Assembly: GCA_018260375.1 (NCBI GenBank)
Contig: JAGLBF010000088.1
Span: 1 to 10,076 of the forward strand
DNA length: 10,076 nucleotides
Reading direction: 5' to 3'
DNA from: Deinococcus sp.
GTDB lineage: Bacteria; Deinococcota; Deinococci; Deinococcales; Deinococcaceae
Shown: piece after piece, positions 6,162 through 10,076 of the stretch
Numbering within the stretch: the stretch's first letter is position 1
Layout: every line of letters begins with the position of its first letter
Notes under the pieces: model-generated
The model's input: the letters and a program-made list of their open reading frames with translations, nothing else
Database searches by the model: none
Told to the model about the DNA's origin: nothing
Translations under genes and position numbers: made by a program

Positions 6162-6183
6162 GTTTAACAATTATCAGTTAAAC
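6162..6183. repeat. Perfect 7-bp inverted repeat, operator-like
   Basis: GTTTAAC (6162-6168), an 8-base spacer and GTTAAAC (6177-6183). The arms are exact reverse complements. The position between two divergent genes suits a dimeric regulator site; an RNA hairpin is also possible but would be AT-poor in stability. Confidence 0.5.
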
Positions 6184-6215
6184 TTGTCTACAGATTTGTC
6201 ATCAGCTCATTCATA

Positions 6216-6246
6216 TTCTGATTAAATTAGGTCGTTTCTGATTGAA
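6216..6246 (+). repeat. Direct repeat TTCTGATTRAA upstream of queG
   Basis: TTCTGATTAAA (6216-6226) and TTCTGATTGAA (6236-6246) start 20 bases apart, about two helical turns, with one mismatch. This suits two protomers on one DNA face. The second copy overlaps a TTGAAC hexamer. Confidence 0.4.
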
Positions 6247-6283
6247 CGAGGGCGGATGCGAGTGGGAAAAGATACGGATTCCC

Positions 6284-6292
6284 TGGTATAGT
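6284..6292 (+). promoter_or_regulatory. Extended -10 promoter of queG, leaderless
   Basis: TGGTATAGT is an extended -10 element (TGN then TATAGT at 6287-6292). ATG 6301 follows 8 bases later with no Shine-Dalgarno site, so transcription should start at or within a few bases of the A of ATG. Confidence 0.7.
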
Positions 6293-6300
6293 GACTGGGC

Positions 6301-7473
6301 ATGCTGGCCTTACCTGCTGTTGACCGCGCGGCCCAGGAGCTTCAGGAGCACGCTCTGGCGCTGGGGTTTGATGTAGCGGGCTGGGCAGGAGCCGAGGTGC
6401 CGCGCCAGGTGTGGCAGGAGTACGGGGCGTGGCTGGCGGCGGGGCGCCATGCGGGCATGGACTATCTGGAGACAGGCGCGTGGCGCAGAGCTGACCTGTC
6501 TAGCTCACTGCTCGCTTCGCAGGGTGCGGGGCAGGTGCTGGCGCTGGGCATCAGCCATGCCTTTGCGGCCCCCGAAAAACCAGCGGGTGGCGTGCGGCTG
6601 GGACGGGTGGCCCGCTACGCCTGGACGCCGGATTACCACGCGCAGATAGAGCCACTGCTCGCAGCGCTAAGCGACCACGCCCGCCGCCTGGGGATTCGGG
6701 CGCGGGGCTATGTGGACTACGGGCCTATTTTGGAGCGTGACCTGGCGGGGCGGGCCTTTTTGGGCTGGCGCGGCAAATCGGGCATGCTGATCAACACTGA
6801 ACTGGGTGCGTTTGTGACATTAGCGGTGCTGATTACTGACTTGCCCAGCAGCCCGGCAGCTGAGCCAGGCCTACTTTACCCAGAGGCGCTTCATCCAGAC
6901 CGCTGCGGGCGCTGTTCACGCTGCGTGCAAGCTTGCCCTACCCAGGCCATTGGCGATGACCGTGCCATAGATGCGCGGCGCTGTATTTCGTACCTGACCA
7001 TTGAGCACCGTGGCCCTGTTGACTGGGCGCTGCGGCCTGCGCTGGGCGACTGGCTGCTGGGCTGTGACATTTGCAGCGCGGTATGTCCCTGGACGCAAAA
7101 GGCGGGTGCGGTGGCGAGCCGTTTGCAGCCTGATCCTGAGCTGGCCTGGCCCGATATGCTAGGCTTTTTTGGCCTATCTGAGCGCGATTTTTTGCGCCGC
7201 TATCAGCATGCCGCCCACGCCCGCCCGCGCCGCAAGGGTATGGCCCGCAACGCCCTGACCGTAGTGGGCAACCTAGCAGGCCGTTTAGAAGGTGCAGAAC
7301 AGATACGCCCGCTGCTGGCACTGGGCTGCCAAGACCCCGCCTGGGAAGTGCGCGAAGCCGTCGCCTACGCTCTAGGGCGCTGGCAAGACTGGGCAGGATT
7401 AGAGGCCTTGCTGGGCGACAGTGACGAACGGGTGCGAAAAGCGGCGCAGCGGGGAATACAGGGCGGGCTGTAG
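6301..7473 (+). CDS. queG: Epoxyqueuosine reductase QueG
   Basis: A 390-residue cobalamin and iron-sulfur enzyme that reduces epoxyqueuosine to queuosine in the wobble position of tRNAs with GUN anticodons, the last step of queuosine synthesis, in the cytoplasm. The GYVDYGPILERDLA block contains the family's catalytic Asp (Asp139). A ferredoxin-like part has CGRCSRCVQACP with Cys202, 205, 208 and 212, then Cys228 in RCISYLTIE and GCDICSAVCPW with Cys255, 258 and 262, enough for two [4Fe-4S] clusters. The C-terminus (about 325-390) has two HEAT-like helices (WEVREAVAYALGRW, DERVRKAAQRG), as in long QueG forms that use it to bind tRNA. The start is ATG 6301, set by the extended -10 box. Other queuosine genes are not in the window. 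Confidence 0.95.
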   Translation: MLALPAVDRAAQELQEHALALGFDVAGWAGAEVPRQVWQEYGAWLAAGRHAGMDYLETGAWRRADLSSSLLASQGAGQVLALGISHAFAAPEKPAGGVRLGRVARYAWTPDYHAQIEPLLAALSDHARRLGIRARGYVDYGPILERDLAGRAFLGWRGKSGMLINTELGAFVTLAVLITDLPSSPAAEPGLLYPEALHPDRCGRCSRCVQACPTQAIGDDRAIDARRCISYLTIEHRGPVDWALRPALGDWLLGCDICSAVCPWTQKAGAVASRLQPDPELAWPDMLGFFGLSERDFLRRYQHAAHARPRRKGMARNALTVVGNLAGRLEGAEQIRPLLALGCQDPAWEVREAVAYALGRWQDWAGLEALLGDSDERVRKAAQRGIQGGL

Positions 7474-7487
7474 CCTTTGGCCTGTAT
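7456..7487 (+). terminator. Hairpin overlapping the queG stop
   Basis: ATACAGG (7456-7462) is the exact complement of CCTGTAT (7481-7487). The stop codon at 7471-7473 lies in the loop, which can itself fold further (GCC/GGC). No T-run follows, so this is a weak terminator or a stabilising stem. Confidence 0.35.
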
Positions 7488-7536
7488 GCTATGGGCAAAA
7501 CAGTGCTCAGATAGACGCGGGTAGTGGATCAGCTGC

Positions 7537-7676
7537 TTATACGGGTTCTCACTTGAACCTTGCTAGAAACGCGGTAAAAGAAGGCCAGCGGCTGTAGGAA
7601 AAAGTGGGTGTTTCGCGGTAGGGAAGTGCAGGTGTTGCCTTTCCCACTAGGCTGGTAATGAAGCGCAGTCCGTATT
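7537..7676 (+). repeat. Dispersed ATACGG repeat, copy B
   Basis: Begins TTATACGGGTTCTCACTTGA and ends GAAGCGCAGTCCGTAT. It shares ACCTTGCT, AACGCGGTAAAAGAAGG and CCAGCGG with copy A, then has its own middle (AGTGGGTG...CACT can pair). It lies about 60 bases after the queG stop, in the same orientation. Ends: ATACGGGTT and the complement ATACGGACT. Confidence 0.8.
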
Positions 7677-7743
7677 AGTCATTGCCCTACACCGCTAGGG
7701 GTTAAGAAGGCCTGCCTGCCTAACATCTGGCCCGCTGCTGCCT

Positions 7744-7751
7744 GATACACT
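7744..7751 (+). promoter_or_regulatory. -10 box of the YfcE-like gene, leaderless
   Basis: TACACT (7746-7751) preceded by TGA, close to an extended -10 layout (TGATACACT). ATG 7761 follows after 9 bases (GGCTTTGTC) with no ribosome binding site. Confidence 0.6.
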
Positions 7752-7760
7752 GGCTTTGTC

Positions 7761-8228
7761 ATGACCACCCTCGCTGTCTTATCAGATACGCACGGTTTAC
7801 TCCGTTCTGAAGTGCTGCCCTACCTATCGGACGTAGAGGCCATTTTGCATGCGGGCGACGTGGTGGATGACCGTATTTTGCACACCCTAAGCCAGTACGC
7901 CCCCACCCACGCGGTGCGCGGCAACTGCGACTACTCAGGCGGGGTAAGCCAGTTGCCGACCAGTGTGCTGCTGTCTTTTGGTGAGTGGAATATCTATATG
8001 CTGCACGATCTCAAGGCGCTGGACATTGCGCCTCAGGCGGCAGACGTGCAACTGGTCATCAGTGGACATACCCACACACCCATGAACGAGCAGCACGGCG
8101 GCGTGTTGTACCTTAACCCCGCTTCATGTGGCCCCAAGCGCTTTAGCCTGCCCATCAGCATGATGCGCCTGGTGTTGCCTGCCAGTCGCAAGGACGCGCC
8201 GCAGGTAGAGTTTATTAAGTTGGTCTAG
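7761..8228 (+). CDS. YfcE/MJ0936-type metallophosphoesterase
   Basis: A 155-residue, single-domain calcineurin-like phosphoesterase. All five metal-site motifs are visible: SDTHG (Asp9, His11), HAGDVVD (Asp33), GNCD (Asn55, Asp57), LHD (His82) and GHTHTP (His103, His105). The compact size and GNCD/GHTH pattern fit the YfcE/MJ0936 group, whose members cleave phosphodiesters such as bis-pNPP in vitro with Mn or Ni; the natural substrate is usually unknown. It is soluble, with no signal peptide or membrane segment. The leaderless start at ATG 7761 places SDTHG near the N-terminus as the family requires. It is monocistronic and flanked by repeat copies B and C. Confidence in the fold is very high, in biological role low. 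Confidence 0.92.
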   Translation: MTTLAVLSDTHGLLRSEVLPYLSDVEAILHAGDVVDDRILHTLSQYAPTHAVRGNCDYSGGVSQLPTSVLLSFGEWNIYMLHDLKALDIAPQAADVQLVISGHTHTPMNEQHGGVLYLNPASCGPKRFSLPISMMRLVLPASRKDAPQVEFIKLV

Positions 8229-8257
8229 AGGGTTGGTCAGCGGCAAAACGGGTGACG

Positions 8258-8283
8258 GGCTCTGTTCTTTATTGACAGCAGCC
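8258..8283 (+). terminator. Weak hairpin after the YfcE-like gene
   Basis: GGCT-CTGT (8258-8265) pairs with ACAG-C-AGCC (8275-8283), with one bulged C and a 9-base loop. It begins 29 bases after the stop. No T-run follows, so the terminator assignment is tentative. Confidence 0.3.
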
Positions 8284-8342
8284 AGGTTCACCGCTTAGCC
8301 GGGCATTACCTATCCGCTACTAAGGCTGATAGAGATGAGCAC

Positions 8343-8476
8343 AACGGGCTGCGCCTGAACCTTGTTGAAAACGCGATGAAAGTACGGTCAGCGGGAATAG
8401 GCAATAACAAGAGTAGGAAATAGTACAGACTTCACGGTATGGACTTCACGATATAGAAGCGCCGTGCACAGTACGC
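8343..8476 (+). repeat. Dispersed ATACGG repeat, copy C, degenerate
   Basis: Starts AACGGGCTGCGCCTGAACCTT and GTTGAAAACGCGATGAAAG, followed by GGTCAGCGGGAATAGG, block for block with copy A. The right end is eroded (GAAGCGCCGTGCACAGTACG against GAAGCGCAGTCCGTAT). An inner near-duplicate GACTTCACGGTAT / GACTTCACGATAT occurs at about 8429-8454. It lies between the YfcE-like gene and the promoter of the next gene. Confidence 0.65.
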
Positions 8477-8508
8477 ACACTCACATTCAAACAAAGTAGG
8501 TGGGGGCG

Positions 8509-8514
8509 TATTAT
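8509..8514 (+). promoter_or_regulatory. -10 box of the 140-residue protein gene, leaderless
   Basis: TATTAT ends 6 bases before ATG 8521. TTCAAA at 8486-8491 is 17 bases upstream and is a poor -35 match. This placement argues against an in-frame GTG at 8500, which would lie upstream of the box. Confidence 0.6.
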
Positions 8515-8520
8515 TGCCCT

Positions 8521-8943
8521 ATGACCAATTTTAGTGACCCGCACAGCGAGCAATCCAGTGCAGACCTCAATCAGCCTGTACGAACGGTAAAAGGTGAGCG
8601 CGGCTTTGAATTTGATGCTCACATTACCTTTGCCCGTCCCCATACTGCCGCCGAAGTGGGCCAGTTGTTGCGCGGGTTTGGCCTGATCATAGAGCCTTAT
8701 GGCAGTGCTGAAGTGCGCGGCGCACGGCTAACGGGCAAAGCCGACTTGAGCCTGGCCCTGGCCCAGATACGTGCCCTCCTGGAAAGTGGCGAGGCCAGCC
8801 GCATAGAAGCGGGTCTGCGCGGGTTTTTGCGCTCAGCGACAGGCAACATGGACTGGGTACCCTGGCGCAAAAATGTGGTGTTGCCCCGCCAAGACTGGGA
8901 AAAGGTGACGTTTGAAGAGGGACTGCGGTACGTGCTTGAATAG
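8521..8943 (+). CDS. Unrecognised 140-residue protein
   Basis: I do not recognise this family. It is soluble, with no membrane segment or signal peptide. A polar, probably flexible N-terminus (residues 1-25, Ser/Gln/Asp-rich) precedes an ordered region. GFEFDAHITFARPHTAAEVGQLLRG suggests a beta strand then a helix. ADLSLALAQIRALLESGEASRIEAGLRGFL looks like two amphipathic helices. The C-terminus has a Trp-rich patch (NMDWVPWRKNVVLPRQDWEKVTF) ahead of a last helix. Codon use resembles its neighbours, and the base pattern plus the leaderless TATTAT start support a real gene. It lies alone between repeat copies C and D and converges on the large metallophosphoesterase gene. It is probably lineage-restricted, but that is a guess. 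Confidence 0.75.
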   Translation: MTNFSDPHSEQSSADLNQPVRTVKGERGFEFDAHITFARPHTAAEVGQLLRGFGLIIEPYGSAEVRGARLTGKADLSLALAQIRALLESGEASRIEAGLRGFLRSATGNMDWVPWRKNVVLPRQDWEKVTFEEGLRYVLE

Positions 8944-8958
8944 CAGACAAGAGGCGCG

Positions 8959-9058
8959 GCTACGGGTTCCGGCTTAAATCAAGTTAAACACGCGGTGAAA
9001 CCAGACCAACGGGCGCAAGAACAGTACGCACCTCGTGATAGGGAAGCGCAGTCCGTAT
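8959..9058 (+). repeat. Dispersed ATACGG repeat, copy D
   Basis: Starts GCTACGGGTTCCGGCTTAAA, continues ACACGCGGTGAAACCAGACCAACGGG, and ends GGGAAGCGCAGTCCGTAT, the same right end as copy B. It is about 100 bases long. It begins about 15 bases after the stop of the 140-residue gene and fills most of the gap to the convergent gene at 9085. Confidence 0.75.
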
Positions 9059-9084
9059 GCGAATGAGGCCCTAGGGTTCATCCG

Positions 9085-9945
9085 TCACCCTTTAGACTCC
9101 ACTTCCTTTTGCCAAAACTGTGCCCAGGTTTCGGCGTTGCGGGGTAAGCTGTCTTCTTCTGTCCACAGCCAGTAGGGGGTATATAGGCTGCGAGCTAAGC
9201 GCAACTCTTCGCGGAAAATCTGTGCGCTGACACCGCCCTGTGCCAGCAGACCGCTGCTCTCGTAGCGTGCAAGCACAGGCTGGTGATCATAGTCTACGGC
9301 GCGCAGGGTCGCTTGCCACTGCCCATCCCTGGTGTCCAGCAGCAGATACTGGGCGCGGGGGTCGTGGTTAAAGGGCGCGCCTACTGAGCCTGTGTTGAGT
9401 ATCAGTTTACCCGCCAATTCGCGCTGCATAGGCCAGTGCGTATGCGAGCCGACCAGCACGCTGATATTGCCGCGCAGTAGCTCGCTCACCCGCTCGTCAC
9501 TGATGTGGTGGCTCAGGCTTTCGCGGTAGTGCTCGGGCGTGCCGTGCGCCAGCAGCACGTCGCCCAGCCTGGCGTCACCCACCTTTGTGCCCACAATGCG
9601 CCTTACCATAGGCCAGGTGGCGATTTCGGGCAGCAGCCCTGCTGCTTCTAGCCGCCGTGCGCTCCACTCGGTTGCGGCCCAAAAGGGGTCAGAAAACCAG
9701 TCGGGCGGCAGCGCCTCATTACGCTCTAGCCACAGCTTCATCAGGTCGTCGTGGTTGCCTAGGATAAAGGCGGGCCTTTGCGGCAAGCCGAGCAGTAACT
9801 CCAGCACCTCTACGCTGTCAGGGCCACGGTTAACCACGTCTCCATTGACATACAGCGCCTCTGCGCCCTGAGCCTGCACGTCAGCCAGCACCGCCCGCAA
9901 CGCGTCGGCGTTTCCATGAATGTCGGCAATAACAGCTATGCGCAT
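9085..9945 (-). CDS. Calcineurin-like metallophosphoesterase (YfcE/PrpE-like superfamily, larger form)
   Basis: A 286-residue protein with a complete dimetal phosphoesterase core: ADIHGN (Asp8, His10), NGDVVNRGPD (Asp36, Asn39, Arg40), LGNHDD (Asn64, His65, Asp66), LLAHGTP (His134) and VGSHTHWP (His168, His170). NRGPDS and NTGSVG near residue 183 are typical of the Icc/MJ0912-like and PPP-like subgroup, which hydrolyses phosphomonoesters or diesters. The substrate is unknown. The C-terminal extra part (about 215-286) is charged and helical (VSAQIFREELRLARSLY), ending in a Trp/Glu-rich tail. It is cytoplasmic, without membrane segments. The start is ATG 9945, 8 bases after TACACT (leaderless). 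It is unrelated in sequence length and motif details to the 155-residue enzyme at 7761, beyond the shared fold. Confidence 0.9.
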   Translation of the reverse strand: MRIAVIADIHGNADALRAVLADVQAQGAEALYVNGDVVNRGPDSVEVLELLLGLPQRPAFILGNHDDLMKLWLERNEALPPDWFSDPFWAATEWSARRLEAAGLLPEIATWPMVRRIVGTKVGDARLGDVLLAHGTPEHYRESLSHHISDERVSELLRGNISVLVGSHTHWPMQRELAGKLILNTGSVGAPFNHDPRAQYLLLDTRDGQWQATLRAVDYDHQPVLARYESSGLLAQGGVSAQIFREELRLARSLYTPYWLWTEEDSLPRNAETWAQFWQKEVESKG

Positions 9946-9953
9946 GTGTGGTT

Positions 9954-9959
9954 AGTGTA
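9954..9959 (-). promoter_or_regulatory. -10 box of the large metallophosphoesterase gene, leaderless
   Basis: TACACT on the minus strand, 8 bases (AACCACAC) before ATG 9945. No Shine-Dalgarno site is present. Confidence 0.6.
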
Positions 9960-9984
9960 GCGCCGCTGGGTGAGGTCGTTTGTC

Positions 9985-10017
9985 TTATAAGTATTACGGA
10001 AAATTAGTTATAAGTAT
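9985..10017 (+). repeat. Direct repeat TTATAAGTAT at the right edge
   Basis: TTATAAGTAT occurs at 9985-9994 and again at 10008-10017, starts 23 bases apart, in an AT-rich stretch upstream of the minus-strand gene and possibly upstream of a + strand gene beyond the edge. It could be a regulator site or overlapping -10-like sequence. Bases 10026-10050 can form a weak TAGTTTGCC/GGC..AAACTA stem. Confidence 0.4.
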
Positions 10018-10076
10018 ATCCTCTTAGTTTGCCATAGGGCAGGAAACTAGGGCAATCAGAGTACAACGAATTAAAC

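Larger units (their letters stand above)
5952..6286. other. AT-rich divergent intergenic region
   Basis: Lies between the divergent Yip1-family and queG promoters and is AT-rich from about 6040 to 6240. It holds an inverted repeat (6162-6183) and a direct repeat (6216-6246). An ATACGGATTCC string at about 6272-6282 resembles the outer end of the dispersed repeat. A 32-codon frame from ATG 6062 has neither a well-placed -10 box nor a Shine-Dalgarno site, so I do not call it. Confidence 0.5.

Noticed and set aside
6938..7498. Minus-strand 186-codon frame
   Set aside because: It is antisense to the iron-sulfur and HEAT-like part of queG, and its predicted peptide is low-complexity Arg/Pro/Ala-rich.
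8500..8520. GTG 8500 as start of the 140-residue protein
   Set aside because: The TATTAT box at 8509-8514 would lie inside the gene. ATG 8521 sits 6 bases after it.

Overview
The window looks like chromosomal DNA from a member of the Deinococcota, probably Deinococcus or a close relative. This is inferred from sequence style, not from a database match. GC-rich, mostly single-gene transcription units are separated by AT-richer gaps. Nearly every start codon sits 6-9 bases after a TANNNT-type -10 box with no Shine-Dalgarno sequence, the leaderless arrangement known to be common in Deinococcus. The gaps also carry copies of a short dispersed repeat that ends in ATACGG/CCGTAT, similar in size and placement to the small noncoding repeats known from that genus.

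Layout. The left edge holds a possible 34-residue C-terminal fragment of a + strand gene, overlapping a reverse copy of the repeat. Next come a minus-strand GCS2-type glutamate-cysteine ligase-like gene (293-1345) and, divergent from it, a membrane-anchored PIG-L-family deacetylase (1493-2656). The deacetylase tail is a 15-bp minisatellite and its stop codon lies inside a repeat copy. Citrate synthase (3050-4183) follows, then a roughly 500-base gap with terminator-like hairpins and a degenerate repeat copy, then a small winged-helix-like protein (about 4703-4993). A bidirectional terminator separates it from two minus-strand tRNA genes: a CAT-anticodon tRNA that resembles tRNA-Ile2, and tRNA-Val(CAC). 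Both are driven by a near-consensus promoter. A minus-strand Yip1-family membrane protein (5330-5938) and a + strand epoxyqueuosine reductase queG (6301-7473) diverge from an AT-rich gap with operator-like repeats. The right part holds a YfcE/MJ0936-type metallophosphoesterase (7761-8228), an unrecognised 140-residue protein (8521-8943) and a convergent, larger metallophosphoesterase (9085-9945).

The genes do not form one pathway. They are housekeeping or accessory functions (TCA cycle, thiol or peptide ligase chemistry, tRNA modification and tRNA supply, phosphoester hydrolysis), each under its own promoter. I see no defence island, phage, CRISPR array or complete insertion sequence. The most informative signals are regulatory and structural: the leaderless promoter series, the oriented 3'-flanking repeat family and its intrusion into a coding end, the minisatellite-coded protein tail, and two C8 tracts inside the first codons of two genes.
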